Of a stretch of DNA of 64,000 nucleotides, positions 1 through 9,894 are shown piece after piece. The stretch comes from Bradyrhizobium sp. Ce-3 (GTDB lineage Bacteria > Pseudomonadota > Alphaproteobacteria > Rhizobiales > Xanthobacteraceae). Below the pieces are notes generated by a model. That model ran no database searches. It had not been told where the DNA came from and saw only the letters and a program-made list of their open reading frames with translations. How positions within the stretch are numbered: position 1 is the first letter of the stretch; the number at the start of each line of letters is the position of its first letter. Both the position numbers and the translations under genes were made by a program. Location of the stretch: positions 242,558 through 306,557 of the forward strand of contig NZ_BQUV01000011.1 in assembly GCF_022835695.1 (NCBI RefSeq), written 5' to 3'.

Positions 1-966
<966 letters not shown>

Positions 967-1181
967 TGATCGCGGCCGGCCGGCTTGCGCCTGCCGACGC
1001 GATGGCTCGGCGAGCATGACGTCTCCGTGACCGCGCGACCGACGCCGTCGCGCTGCTACCTTTCGGGTGGAAGCCGCGCCGGGAGTTGTGTTACGGTGCC
1101 GGACAGCCATTGATTCCGTTACGGAATTTCGCGTGGCCGAGTTCGAATCCAAGTCTGGATAATGCGTTAGGGGACATCCGC

Positions 1182-2474
1182 GTGCCGCCGATCCAATACA
1201 TCGTCGAAGGCGGCCGCCGCCTTTCGGGCACCATCGAGCCATCGGGCAACAAGAACTCCGCGCTGCCGATCATCGCAGCTGCGCTGCTCACCGAGCACCC
1301 GGTCACGCTGACCAACGTGCCGCGGATCCGCGACACTGAAACGCTGGTCGAGCTGTGCCGTTCGGTCGGCGCCAGCGCCGAATGGACCGAGCGCAACACG
1401 CTGCAGATCCATGCCAAGGAAATCCGCGCCGCCGATCTCGATCCGGCGCTGTGCGCGCGGATCCGCGCCTCGATCCTGCTCGCGGGGCCGCTGCTCGCGC
1501 GTTGCGGCGAGGTCGCGCTGCCGCCGCCCGGCGGCGACGTGATCGGCCGGCGCCGGCTCGACACGCACTTCCTGGCCTTCGAGCAGCTCGGCGCCACGGT
1601 CACCGCGACGCACCGGCTGGAATTTCGCGCCGCGCGCCTGAAGGGCGCCGACGTGTTCCTCGACGAGCCCAGCGTCACCGCGACGGAGAACGCGCTGGTC
1701 GCCGCCGTCGCCGCTCGCGGCACCACCTATCTGCGCAACGCGGCGTCCGAGCCGCATGTGCAGGACCTCGCCAACTTCCTGATTGCGCTGGGCGCCAAGA
1801 TCGAAGGCGTCGGCACCAACACCATCATCGTGCACGGGCCGGCGACGCTCGGCAGCACGAGTTTCGCGATCCAGCCCGACCATATCGAGGTCGGGTCGCT
1901 GATCGGGCTTGCCGCGGTGACCCGCTCGCCGCTGCGCATCGCGCGCGCCGGCGTCGAGCATCTGCGCTCGATCCGGATGGGTTTTGAGCGGCTCGGCATC
2001 GTCTGCGGCATCGAGGGCGACGACCTCGTCGTGCCGTCGAACCAGACCATGAAGATCCACGACGATTTCGGCGGCCATGTGCCGAAGCTCGAGGACCAGC
2101 CCTGGCCCGCGTTCCCGGCCGATCTGATGTCGATCGCGATCGTCACCGCGACGCAGTGCGACGGCATCATCCTGATGCACGAGAAGATGTTCGAGTCGCG
2201 GATGTTCTTCGTCGACAATCTGATCGCGATGGGTGGCCGCATCGTGCTGTGCGATCCGCACCGCGCGATCGTGGCCGGTCCGAGCCGGCTGCGCGGTGCG
2301 CCGATGAATTCGCCCGACATCCGCGCCGGTATGGCGATGCTGCTGGCCGCTGTCTGCGCCAACGGCACCTCCACCATCAACAATGCCGACCAGATCGAGC
2401 GCGGCTATGAGCGGATCGACGAGCGGCTCAACGCGCTCGGTGCCAAGATCAAGCGGATACCCGCGCGATCCTAA
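1182..2474 (+). CDS. murA: UDP-N-acetylglucosamine 1-carboxyvinyltransferase (MurA family, Cys-to-Asp variant)
   Basis: 430 residues (E. coli MurA 419). The family transfers enolpyruvate from PEP to UDP-GlcNAc, the first committed step of peptidoglycan synthesis in the cytoplasm. Visible: the SGNKNSALP motif with the substrate Lys24-Asn25, the RIRASILLAGPLLAR helix, the loop PPPGGDVIGRRRLDTH, and QPWPAFPADLMS near the Asp active-site region. The loop residue equivalent to catalytic Cys115 is Asp119 (codon 1536-1538). The GTG start at 1182 is chosen because AGGGGA lies 7 bases upstream; an ATG/GTG further upstream at 1086 would add a non-homologous leader. It stands alone after gyrB. It may be a second MurA copy, because the usual alphaproteobacterial murA lies in a different neighbourhood. 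Confidence 0.88.
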   Translation: MPPIQYIVEGGRRLSGTIEPSGNKNSALPIIAAALLTEHPVTLTNVPRIRDTETLVELCRSVGASAEWTERNTLQIHAKEIRAADLDPALCARIRASILLAGPLLARCGEVALPPPGGDVIGRRRLDTHFLAFEQLGATVTATHRLEFRAARLKGADVFLDEPSVTATENALVAAVAARGTTYLRNAASEPHVQDLANFLIALGAKIEGVGTNTIIVHGPATLGSTSFAIQPDHIEVGSLIGLAAVTRSPLRIARAGVEHLRSIRMGFERLGIVCGIEGDDLVVPSNQTMKIHDDFGGHVPKLEDQPWPAFPADLMSIAIVTATQCDGIILMHEKMFESRMFFVDNLIAMGGRIVLCDPHRAIVAGPSRLRGAPMNSPDIRAGMAMLLAAVCANGTSTINNADQIERGYERIDERLNALGAKIKRIPARS

Positions 2475-2479
2475 TCCAG

Positions 2480-2526
2480 GCATGATCCGGAAAAGTGCGA
2501 AGCGGTTTTCCGGTCAGATCATGCTC
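2480..2526. repeat. Palindromic intergenic repeat, CATGATCCGGAAAAG family
   Basis: Inverted arms CATGATCCGGAAAA... and ...TTTTCCGGtcaGATCATG flank GTGCGAAGCGG. This is the dispersed rhizobial/Bradyrhizobium element I know from intergenic regions. A degenerate copy in the opposite orientation lies at 40836-40920. It sits in the 150-base gap between murA and the MATE gene. Confidence 0.75.
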
Positions 2527-2624
2527 AAACGACAATTTGGAATGCGACGATCCCTGCGTGAGATCGTCGCGTTCGGGCAGCTTGGCCATCCTTCTGGCCG
2601 GTTTGCCGTGCAAAGCGTGCCGTC

Positions 2625-4022
2625 ATGACCTGCATCGACAAGATCGACCCGGCCGCGCCGAACGCGGCCGTTGCCGTCCCTCGCAAGCTGCTCGCGGCCG
2701 AGCTCGCGGAAACGCTGAAGCTCGCGGTACCGCTTGCGCTGACGCAGCTCGGGCAGATCGCGATGATGACGACCGATCTCGCCTTCATCGGCCGGCTCGG
2801 CAGCGAGAACGTCGCCGCCGCGGCGCTGGCGCATACCGTGTATTTCGTCAGCTTCACCATCGGCATGGGCATGATGTCGGCGGTCTCGCCGCTGGCGGCG
2901 CAGGCGTTCGGCGCCCGCAACCCGCGCGTGATGCGGCGCGCGCTCCGCGTCGGCCTGTGGGCGGGGTTCTTCATGGTGCTGCCGCTGATGGCATTGCCGT
3001 TCCATGGCGAGCGCATCCTGCTCGCGCTCGGCCAGACCCAGGCCACCGCGCATCTGGCGCAGCAATATCTGTTTGGGCTCGCCTGGGGCATCCTGCCGGC
3101 GCTGTGGTTCATCGCGATCCGCGGCTTCATGAGCGCGGTGAACCGGCCGGAGCCGGTGCTGTGGATCACGCTTGCCGCGATCCCGGCCAATGCGCTGATG
3201 GTCTACCTCCTGCTCTACGGCAAATGGGGCATGCCCGAACTTGGCATGTTCGGCGCCGGGCTTGCGACCACGATCGTCAATCTCGGCACCTTCCTTGCCG
3301 GCGTGTGGTTTGCGGCGCGCCGCCGTCCGTTCCGCAAGTACCACGTGTTCAGCCGCGTCTGGCGCATCGACTGGCCGTTGCTGGGCAAGCTCGTCGCCAT
3401 CGGCGCGCCGATCTCGATCGCCTTCCTGCTGGAATACGGCCTGTTCGGCGCGGCCGGCCTGCTGATGGGGCTGATCAGCACCACGGCGCTGGCGGCGCAC
3501 CAGATCGCGCTGCAGATCGCGGCGATCCTGTTCATGGTGCCGTTCGGCGTCAGCATGGCCGCCACGGTGCGGGTCGGCCAGGCGGTCGGCCGCCGCGATC
3601 CCGATGCGGTGCAGCGTGCCGGCTTTGTCGCGGTCGCGCTCTCCGGCGTGTTCATGAGCATCATGACGCTCGCGGTGATCCTGGGCCGGTTCGAGATCGC
3701 GGCGCTGTTCCTCGGCGAGGCCTCCGACGCCACCGCGCAGCTCACCGCGATGCTGCTGTTGATCGGCGCGACCTTCTTCATCGCCGATGGCGTGCAGACC
3801 ACCACCGCCGGCGCATTGCGCGGCATGAACGACACCCAGGTGCCGCTGCTGTTCGCGGTCATCAGCTATTGGCTGATCGGCTTTGTATCGGCCTCTGCGC
3901 TCGCCTTCTGGGCCGGGCTCGCGGCGCCCGGCGTCTGGATCGGGCTGTCGCTCGGCACTGCGGTCTATGCGACGCTCCTTATCTTGCGTTTCCGCCTGCT
4001 GGCCCGCAGACTGACGGCATGA
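2625..4022 (+). CDS. MATE family multidrug efflux transporter (NorM-like)
   Basis: 465 residues with about 12 hydrophobic segments arranged as two six-helix halves, the normal size of MATE exporters. The N-terminal half has the typical ...LAVPLALTQLGQIAMMTTDL and FIGRLGSENVAAAAL stretches, and the second half repeats the pattern around ISTTALAAHQIALQIAAI. MATE proteins sit in the inner membrane and export cationic drugs or organic compounds in exchange for Na+ or H+. The ATG at 2625 follows a hydrophilic 35-residue leader; a Shine-Dalgarno is not obvious, so the start could be later. The substrate cannot be read from the sequence. Confidence 0.92.
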   Translation: MTCIDKIDPAAPNAAVAVPRKLLAAELAETLKLAVPLALTQLGQIAMMTTDLAFIGRLGSENVAAAALAHTVYFVSFTIGMGMMSAVSPLAAQAFGARNPRVMRRALRVGLWAGFFMVLPLMALPFHGERILLALGQTQATAHLAQQYLFGLAWGILPALWFIAIRGFMSAVNRPEPVLWITLAAIPANALMVYLLLYGKWGMPELGMFGAGLATTIVNLGTFLAGVWFAARRRPFRKYHVFSRVWRIDWPLLGKLVAIGAPISIAFLLEYGLFGAAGLLMGLISTTALAAHQIALQIAAILFMVPFGVSMAATVRVGQAVGRRDPDAVQRAGFVAVALSGVFMSIMTLAVILGRFEIAALFLGEASDATAQLTAMLLLIGATFFIADGVQTTTAGALRGMNDTQVPLLFAVISYWLIGFVSASALAFWAGLAAPGVWIGLSLGTAVYATLLILRFRLLARRLTA

Positions 4023-4057
4023 GGGTCGACGAGGTCGCACCGAACGGAGGCTAGCGC

Positions 4058-4714
4058 ATGACCCTGTCGGTCGACCTGTTCTTCTCGTTCCGCAGCCCGT
4101 ACAGCTATCTTGCGCTGCCGAAGACACGGCAGATGGTGGCCGACTACGACGTCGCAGTGAATCTGCGGCCGGTCTATCCGCTCGCGGTGCGGGTGCCCGG
4201 CTTCTTCAAGCGGACCAATCCGCAATTCGCCCGCTATGTCGTGCTCGACTCCCGTCGCGTCGCCGAGCATGACAACATCCCGTTCCGCTTTCCGCGCCCG
4301 GACCCGATCGTGCAGGACATGACGACGCTCGACGTCGCCGAGCACCAGCCCTACATCCACCGCCTGACCCGGCTCGGCGCCGCAACCCAGCTCGAGGGAC
4401 GCTCGCTCGCCTTCACCTCTGCCATCAGCCGCGTGCTGTGGGACGGCTCGGTGAAGGGCTGGAACGAGGGCGACCATCTGGCCAAAGCCGCCGATGCCGC
4501 CGGGTTCGATCTCGCGGCGATGGATGCGGCTGTCACCGCCGATCCCGATCGCTACGAGCAGATCATCAAGGACAACGAGGCGGCGCACGCCGCATCCGGC
4601 CATTGGGGTGTACCGACCTTCGTGTTCGAGAACGAACCGTTCTTCGGTCAGGACCGTATCGATCTCCTGATCTGGCGTATGGAGAGCAAGGGCCTGACCC
4701 GCCGCACGGCATAG
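4058..4714 (+). CDS. 2-hydroxychromene-2-carboxylate isomerase-like DsbA-fold protein
   Basis: 218 residues. The N-terminus FFSFRSPYSYLALP is the signature of the HCCA isomerase / GST-kappa branch of the DsbA fold, with Ser rather than a CxxC pair at the active site. The C-terminal GHWGVPTFVFENEPFFGQDR motif, including the cis-Pro after Val, is also typical. Known members isomerise 2-hydroxychromene-2-carboxylate using glutathione in naphthalene-type degradation, but most homologues, including this one, have no aromatic pathway nearby. GGAGG lies 8 bases before the ATG. It follows the MATE gene by 35 bases and may be co-transcribed with it. The physiological substrate is unknown. Confidence 0.85.
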   Translation: MTLSVDLFFSFRSPYSYLALPKTRQMVADYDVAVNLRPVYPLAVRVPGFFKRTNPQFARYVVLDSRRVAEHDNIPFRFPRPDPIVQDMTTLDVAEHQPYIHRLTRLGAATQLEGRSLAFTSAISRVLWDGSVKGWNEGDHLAKAADAAGFDLAAMDAAVTADPDRYEQIIKDNEAAHAASGHWGVPTFVFENEPFFGQDRIDLLIWRMESKGLTRRTA

Positions 4715-4721
4715 TCCGAGA

Positions 4722-5861
4722 TCACGCCGCTGTCTTCTCCGGCGTGCCGGCGACGATCTTCTCCGGGGCATCCTCGTTGGTGCACCAATTGCCGTGGCAG
4801 CGCTTGAGGTCGTTGAGGTTCTGCCGCATCTGGTCGAGCGAGAAGCCGAGCGCGTAGAACCGTTCGGCGGCATCGACCGGCAGGCCGCGGATCAGGCCGT
4901 CCCGGCGCACCGCGGCAACCTCCTCGCTGTAGGCATGCAGCGCCGCATCGACCGGCGCCATGTCGGCCGGGCCGCTGCCGGCCCGCAGGGCAGTCGCGAC
5001 CGCCACCATGTAGGCCACGATCGCCTTGCTGACCTCGGCCAATGGCCGCGCCAGCCTGGCCTGGATATCGGCCGGCAACGGCACGACGCAGGCGCGCCCG
5101 ATCATCACCACATCGTGCCGCAACCGCTGGATGGTCCGCAGCAGCGGGCCGGTATCCGGCCCCGATGACAGATGCATCGAGCGCTCGCGCTCGGCCTCCA
5201 GCCCGGTCGCGTGCAGATTGGTCACCGCGGAGCCGATGCCGTCCTGGATCCGGTGCAGCGCGTCATTGTCGAGACCGCGGGTCAGGCCGGCCAGCAATTC
5301 GGCGAACGCCGCCGAGAGCAGTTCCAACAGCTTCGATGCATTGACCCGGATCTGGCTGACCGCGCGCGACGGCAGCACCAGGAACGAGATCAGAAGTCCG
5401 GTGAGCGCGCCGACCGTGACCTCCAGCACGCGGTCGATCGCGGAGTCCAGCGGGTTGGAGTGATGCATCGTCGGCAGCAGCAGCACGATCACCGCCGTCA
5501 CCGTCGCCGAGTTCAGACTCGGATTGAGCGCGGCGATGAAGGCCAGCGGCACGATCGCCAGCACCAGCAGCGCCAGCAGGCTGCCCTCGCCGGAATGCGG
5601 GATCAGCACCGCGATCGCGCCGCCATAGATGGCGCCGCCGATGGTGCCGAGCATGTAGTCCCGCGTCGCCTTCAGCGAGCGGCCGACGCTCATTTGCGTG
5701 ACGATCAGCGAGGTCAGCACCGCCCAGAGCGGCAGCATGAGGTTCAGCGCCACCGCGATGACATAGGCCGCCACGCCGGCGGACGCGATCCGGACCGCCA
5801 GCGCCAGCTGCGTCTTGCGGCTCCAAAGCTTGTCGAACATGCGTTTTGCGAAGGTCCTCAT
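4722..5861 (-). CDS. FUSC family inner-membrane protein
   Basis: 379 residues. An N-terminal block of about six hydrophobic segments (roughly residues 20-170) is followed by a soluble helical domain, as in FUSC/aromatic-acid-exporter proteins. The segment PLWAVLTSLIVTQMSVGRSL followed by a glycine-rich GTIGGAIYGG hairpin is the family hallmark. Members are linked to efflux of aromatic acids such as fusaric acid. The start at 5861 is chosen because the reading frame stays open upstream only as antisense of the next gene, and the protein begins with a basic MRTFAKRMFDKLWSRK stretch before the first helix. It converges with the 4058 gene, with 7 bases between stops. Confidence 0.85.
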   Translation of the reverse strand: MRTFAKRMFDKLWSRKTQLALAVRIASAGVAAYVIAVALNLMLPLWAVLTSLIVTQMSVGRSLKATRDYMLGTIGGAIYGGAIAVLIPHSGEGSLLALLVLAIVPLAFIAALNPSLNSATVTAVIVLLLPTMHHSNPLDSAIDRVLEVTVGALTGLLISFLVLPSRAVSQIRVNASKLLELLSAAFAELLAGLTRGLDNDALHRIQDGIGSAVTNLHATGLEAERERSMHLSSGPDTGPLLRTIQRLRHDVVMIGRACVVPLPADIQARLARPLAEVSKAIVAYMVAVATALRAGSGPADMAPVDAALHAYSEEVAAVRRDGLIRGLPVDAAERFYALGFSLDQMRQNLNDLKRCHGNWCTNEDAPEKIVAGTPEKTAA

Positions 5862-6008
5862 GCACCCTGATCCGCAATCAATGGAAAGGCCCGTGTTACA
5901 TGACTTGAAGTCCAGCGACCCGAAGCATGGCTGCTGCCCGCGGCGGCAAGGTGGCTTGAAAGGCCAAACCCGCCCGCCTACCCTGCGCCGCAAAATTGAG
6001 GAAACACG

Positions 6009-7379
6009 ATGGCCCACGAAACCGCAACGCTCGCCGCCTATGTCGCCGACCTGAAATATTCCGACATTCCGCCGGAGGTGCTGGAACGCGCCAAGGTTTT
6101 GACGCTGGATTTCCTGGGCAGCACCATTCGCGCCCGCCGCGATGCGGAATCGACCCCCGCGCTGATGAAGATGCTGGAGGCGCTGGCGCTCGACGGCAAG
6201 GGCGAGGCCACGGTGTTCGGCGACAGCAAGACCTGGACGCCGGCGGTGGCGGCGCTGCTCAACGGCGCGCTCGGCCATTCGCTCGACTTCGACGACACCC
6301 ACGCCGATTCTTCGCTGCATCCGAGCGCACCGGTGGTGCCCGCGGCCTTCGCGGTCGGCGAGATGGTCTCTGCCTCCGGCCGCGACGTGCTGACCGCGAT
6401 CGTCGCCGGCTATGAAGTGTGCTGCCGGCTCGGCAATGCGCTCGATCCGACCTCGCATTACGCCCGCGGATTCCATCCGACCGCGACCGCCGGAACCTAT
6501 GGCGCTGCCGCCGCGGCAGCCAAGCTGTTCGGGTTATCGAAGGAGCAGATCATCTCGGCGTTCGGCGTCTCCGGCAGCCAGGCCGCGGGCTCGCTGCAAT
6601 TCCTGGTCAATGGCGCCTGGAACAAGCGCTACCAGGTCGGCGCCGCCGCGATGAACGGCGTGATCGCCGCGACGCTCGCGCGCAATGATTTCATCGGCTC
6701 GAGCGAGGCGGTCGAAGGCAAGCATGGCCTGCTGGTCGGCTATACCGATGACGCCCATCCGGACAAGGCGGTGGCCGGCCTCGGCAGCACCTATGAAACG
6801 CTGAAGATCGGCGTGAAGCCGTATCCGAGCTGCCGCTACACCCATGCCGCGATCGACGCGCTGATCGCGATGCGGCGCGAGCACAATCTGACGCCGGACC
6901 AGATCAAGAAGGTCGAGATCGGCCTGCACCGCAACGGCATCACGCTGACCGGCGACGCCGCCACCAAGCGCCACCCGACCTCGGTGGTCGGCGGCCAGTT
7001 CTCGATGTTCTTCACCGGCGCGATCGCGCTCGACCAGGGCCATTTCGGCTGGGACGATTACGAGCGGCTTGGCGATGCGGCAATCGACGCACTCGCCGAC
7101 AAGTTCGACGTGGTGCAGGACGACCGCCTCGAGGTCGGCCGCACCCACCCGTTCGGCGCCCGCGTCTCGATCACGACCGATGACGGCACCCACGAGCGCC
7201 TCTACGCCGATCCCTCCGGCGAGCCGACCTCGTTCCCCGATGCCAAGGCGATGCAGCAGAAATTCCTGACGCTGGCCCGCCCGGTGCTCGACAAGCGCGC
7301 CGACCAGCTCGCGGATGCGATCCTCACCCTGGAGCGGTTCGACCGCGTGGAGAAGGCGACGCAGCTCGGACGGCAATAG
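6009..7379 (+). CDS. MmgE/PrpD family protein
   Basis: 456 residues, full length for the family (2-methylcitrate dehydratase PrpD, cis-aconitate decarboxylase and many uncharacterised relatives). Typical features are the all-helical N-terminal domain with LDFDDTHADSSLHPSAPVVPAA split over about residues 95-120, the FHPTATAGTYGAAAAAAKL segment and the KPYPSCRYTHAAIDAL segment. GAGG lies 7 bases upstream of ATG. No other methylcitrate-cycle gene is nearby, so a housekeeping PrpD role is not supported. It is best read as a dehydratase or decarboxylase of an unknown branched or dicarboxylic substrate. It is divergent from the FUSC gene. Confidence 0.88.
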   Translation: MAHETATLAAYVADLKYSDIPPEVLERAKVLTLDFLGSTIRARRDAESTPALMKMLEALALDGKGEATVFGDSKTWTPAVAALLNGALGHSLDFDDTHADSSLHPSAPVVPAAFAVGEMVSASGRDVLTAIVAGYEVCCRLGNALDPTSHYARGFHPTATAGTYGAAAAAAKLFGLSKEQIISAFGVSGSQAAGSLQFLVNGAWNKRYQVGAAAMNGVIAATLARNDFIGSSEAVEGKHGLLVGYTDDAHPDKAVAGLGSTYETLKIGVKPYPSCRYTHAAIDALIAMRREHNLTPDQIKKVEIGLHRNGITLTGDAATKRHPTSVVGGQFSMFFTGAIALDQGHFGWDDYERLGDAAIDALADKFDVVQDDRLEVGRTHPFGARVSITTDDGTHERLYADPSGEPTSFPDAKAMQQKFLTLARPVLDKRADQLADAILTLERFDRVEKATQLGRQ

Positions 7380-7426
7380 GCGGATCGATCACTGCTGCAC
7401 AGGCTGCGCGCGCCGCACCCACCACT

Positions 7427-7547
7427 GTCGTCCCTGCGAAAGCAGGGACCCATAACCACCGCATTTGATCATGAACGGGATTGTGGCCCCAGCCTCGCGC
7501 AACAATTCCCATTTGCGGTAATGGGTCCTGGCCTTCGCCAGGACGAC
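7427..7547. repeat. REP-like inverted repeat, GTCGTCCCTGCGAAAGC family, copy 1
   Basis: Left arm GTCGTCCCTGCGAAAGCAGG followed by GACCCAT; the right arm read in reverse complement is GTCGTCCTGGCGAAGGCCAG followed by GACCCAT. The two arms bracket about 65 bases. The same left arm recurs exactly at 11641. The gap 7380-7742 contains no gene; it holds this element and the next one. Confidence 0.8.
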
Positions 7548-7593
7548 GATGAGGGTCGTCCTGGATTCAATCGGTCAAACAGCTTGTTCGGTG

Positions 7594-7693
7594 TCATCAC
7601 CCGCGAAAGCGGGTGATCCAGTATTCCAGAGGCGGCTGTGCTTGAGCCGAGAAGCCGCGGCGTACTGGATCGCCCGGTCGAGCCGGGCGATGG
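7594..7693. repeat. REP-like inverted repeat, CATCACCCGCGAAAGCGGGTG family
   Basis: The left hairpin (TCACCCGC GAAA GCGGGTGA) is followed by TCCAGTATTCCAGAGG. The right hairpin GCCCGG/CCGGGC is preceded by GTACTGGATC, so the two halves form a larger inverted pair. It is non-coding, placed between MmgE/PrpD and the convergent DUF1330 gene. Confidence 0.7.
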
Positions 7694-7742
7694 CAGTTGC
7701 GGGAGTGTCGCGCGCTGCTCGCGCCCCGGAATGACGGAGAGC

Positions 7743-8033
7743 CTAGTCCGCGCCATCGATGATCACGAAATCGCCGTCCGAATATTTCTGCCGGATCACT
7801 TTCGCGGCCTGGTAGTCGGGGCAGTTGTAGCATTCCATCGCGGTGGCGCGATCCTTGAATTCGATGACGAAATTGCGCTGGCGCGTTGCGCCTTCCATCA
7901 CCTCGTAGGGGCCGTTGCGCACGATGAAGTGGGCGCCGTATCTGGCGAACACCGGCATCGCGGCGGCGAGATATTCGGGATAGCGCGCTTCATCGTGCAC
8001 CGTGACGTGCACGATCCAGTAGGCTTTCGGCAT
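7743..8033 (-). CDS. DUF1330 domain protein
   Basis: 96 residues covering one complete DUF1330 domain (dimeric alpha/beta-barrel, ferredoxin-like fold). Visible: the N-terminal KAYWIVHVTVHDEARYPEYL, the central GPYEVMEGATRQRNFVIEF, and MECYNCPDYQAAKVIRQKYSD with the usual Y-P/D-Y-Q helix. The start at 8033 removes seven residues of non-homologous leader. Function is not established; the fold is shared with small monooxygenases and EthD-like proteins. It is monocistronic on the minus strand. Confidence 0.85.
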   Translation of the reverse strand: MPKAYWIVHVTVHDEARYPEYLAAAMPVFARYGAHFIVRNGPYEVMEGATRQRNFVIEFKDRATAMECYNCPDYQAAKVIRQKYSDGDFVIIDGAD

Positions 8034-8161
8034 GATGGTCCCCGGCTGAGGCACGTTTCAGGAAGCTGTGGCGCGTCCCTTGCGAGATGCGCCACGGCAT
8101 CAGAAAATTCCTGGAGCGGAGATTCAACTCACGATCGCGCGGGCGTTGTGTGACGTGCCGG

Positions 8162-9589
8162 TCAATTGCCGCCCGCGAGCCGCGCACCGGTCGAGGTCGC
8201 CGTGACGACGTCCCGAACCAGGTCGAACACTCCGTCCGCCTGGAGCGGCATGTTCGGCGAGCGGCCGAGCCGCACGATGACGAGGTGCTGCGACGGCACG
8301 ATGATCACATATTGCCCGATCGTGCCCTTGGCGAAGAAGGCGTCGCGCGGCCAGCCGTGCTTGACGCGGTAGTTGGCACCAAAGCTGTCACCGAGATTGG
8401 TCCAGAAGCCCGCGCCGATGCCGACCCAGCCGTTCGGCGTCGGCGATGCGGAGTACTTCACCCAACCTTCGGGCAGGATGCGCTTGTCGCCAGCCATCCC
8501 GTCATTGAGGTAGAGCTGGCCGAGACGCGCCCAGTCGCGCGCACTCGCCATCATCGCGCCCGATCCTTCCGGCGTGCCTGCCGCGTCAAATTGCATCACA
8601 ACGTTGCGCATGCCGAGCGGATCGAACAACTCGCGGCGCGCGAAGCGCATCACATCGGCGGCATGGCCGCCGGCCGCGTTGCGGATCAGATGCGAGAGGA
8701 TCAGATAATTGCCGTCGTGATAATTCCATGCTTGGCCCGGCGCGGTCTCGAGCGGAATGCTCTCGGCGAAGGCGGCCATATCCGGCTCCATGAACTTCAT
8801 CCGGTTGACCGGCTCGAGCACGGATGCCAGCGAGGCCTGCAGCGAGCTGCCGAGCGCAAGCCCAGCCGTGTGGCGCAAGAGCTGATCGACCGTGATGGCG
8901 TGGCGCGGATCGTTCGGGTCCTGCCAGGCCGCGATCGGCACTGGCTTGTCGACCGCGAGCTTGCCGTCGCGCACCAGGATTCCGATCAGGGCCGAGATCA
9001 CCGATTTGGTGGCGGAGAAGCCGAGCAGCGGGGTGTCGGTGCCGATGCCGTCCGCGTAGCGTTCGGCGACGATGCGGCCGTCCTTCATCACGACGACCGC
9101 GCGGGTGCGGCGGAACGGCGGCTCGGCCGGCTCCGCGAAGGCGCGATCCAGCGCGGCCGCAAGCTGCGGGCTCTGCGGCGCGACGAGCGCGGGACCGGCG
9201 ATCTCGGGCAGCAGCGCGGCCTCTGGCTTGGCGGGCGGCAGCGGAATTTTCGCCAACGCCTCGCCATGTTCGAGCGTGCAGCCCACCCCCTCGCGATAGA
9301 CCGCGTGGCTGCGGCCGAGCCCGAACAGCGTCACGGTGACGTCCTTGCGGTCGAGATCGACCTCGGTGTCCATCGCCCAGGTGATCAGGCCGGTGCCGGG
9401 CATCGCGTCGGTGGTCTCCCTCAGGTTTCGCCTGGGGTCGAGCCCGCTGACGAAGGTCTCCGAGCAGACCACATTGGCGACAAAGCCGGTCGCAACCCTG
9501 GGCACATCGCGGGCGCGGGCGGCGGACAGCGCCAGCGCGCCGAACGCGGTGCTGGCAATGAGAATGAGAACGAGCTTTCGACGGGTCAC
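8162..9589 (-). CDS. Serine hydrolase, class C beta-lactamase family, exported
   Basis: 475 residues. An N-terminal signal peptide (MTRRKLVLILIASTAFGALA, Ala-rich cleavage zone near residue 27) implies export to the periplasm. After a roughly 150-residue family-specific region comes the beta-lactamase/DD-peptidase domain, with catalytic S192-A-T-K195 (SxxK) and a Tyr290 region NYHDGNY, where the usual YxN is Y-H-D. LLRHTAGL and FDPLGMRNV are further family marks. Proteins with this layout are annotated 6-aminohexanoate-dimer hydrolase or esterase-like; true lactam resistance is not implied. It stands alone between the DUF1330 gene and a repeat-rich gap. Confidence 0.88.
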   Translation of the reverse strand: MTRRKLVLILIASTAFGALALSAARARDVPRVATGFVANVVCSETFVSGLDPRRNLRETTDAMPGTGLITWAMDTEVDLDRKDVTVTLFGLGRSHAVYREGVGCTLEHGEALAKIPLPPAKPEAALLPEIAGPALVAPQSPQLAAALDRAFAEPAEPPFRRTRAVVVMKDGRIVAERYADGIGTDTPLLGFSATKSVISALIGILVRDGKLAVDKPVPIAAWQDPNDPRHAITVDQLLRHTAGLALGSSLQASLASVLEPVNRMKFMEPDMAAFAESIPLETAPGQAWNYHDGNYLILSHLIRNAAGGHAADVMRFARRELFDPLGMRNVVMQFDAAGTPEGSGAMMASARDWARLGQLYLNDGMAGDKRILPEGWVKYSASPTPNGWVGIGAGFWTNLGDSFGANYRVKHGWPRDAFFAKGTIGQYVIIVPSQHLVIVRLGRSPNMPLQADGVFDLVRDVVTATSTGARLAGGN

Positions 9590-9749
9590 GGGATCCTCCG
9601 GCGCAATGGGTGCGTGGCCGGGATCAGGCCGCAGCGGACGCGAGGGCGCTCGCCGGATTTGGAAATCGGGCTAGCCGAGGATTAGGGAGGGCTGGCCGAT
9701 TCTGGAATTAGCTAGGGATTACAGATAGCTGCGGAGACGCCCCTTCCCT

Positions 9750-9867
9750 TCTCCCCTTGTGGGAGAAGGTGGCGCGGATGCAATCCGCGCCGGATGAGGG
9801 GTCTCCATCCGCGGAGACAGACCCCTCACCCGGCGCCTTCGGCGCCACCCTCTCCCACAAGGGGAGA
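9750..9867. repeat. Nested palindromic repeat, TCTCCCCTTGTGGGAGA family
   Basis: The outer 25-base arms at 9750-9774 and 9843-9867 are inverted copies with one mismatch. Inside them CCGGATGAGGGGTCT and AGACCCCTCACCCGG form a second inverted pair with one mismatch. The gap 9590-9894 holds nothing else recognisable. A related but diverged element lies at 25921-26061. Confidence 0.85.
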
Positions 9868-9894
9868 GGGTGCAGCGGAGCCCGCGGCAGCGTC

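Noticed and set aside
2514-4127. 537-codon minus-strand frame over the MATE gene
   Set aside because: The plus-strand frame encodes a clear MATE exporter with membrane segments, while the reverse frame is a charged low-complexity shadow.
5862-6476. Extended start of the FUSC gene to 6476
   Set aside because: The extra 205 codons overlap the MmgE/PrpD gene in antisense and the natural basic N-terminus begins at 5861.
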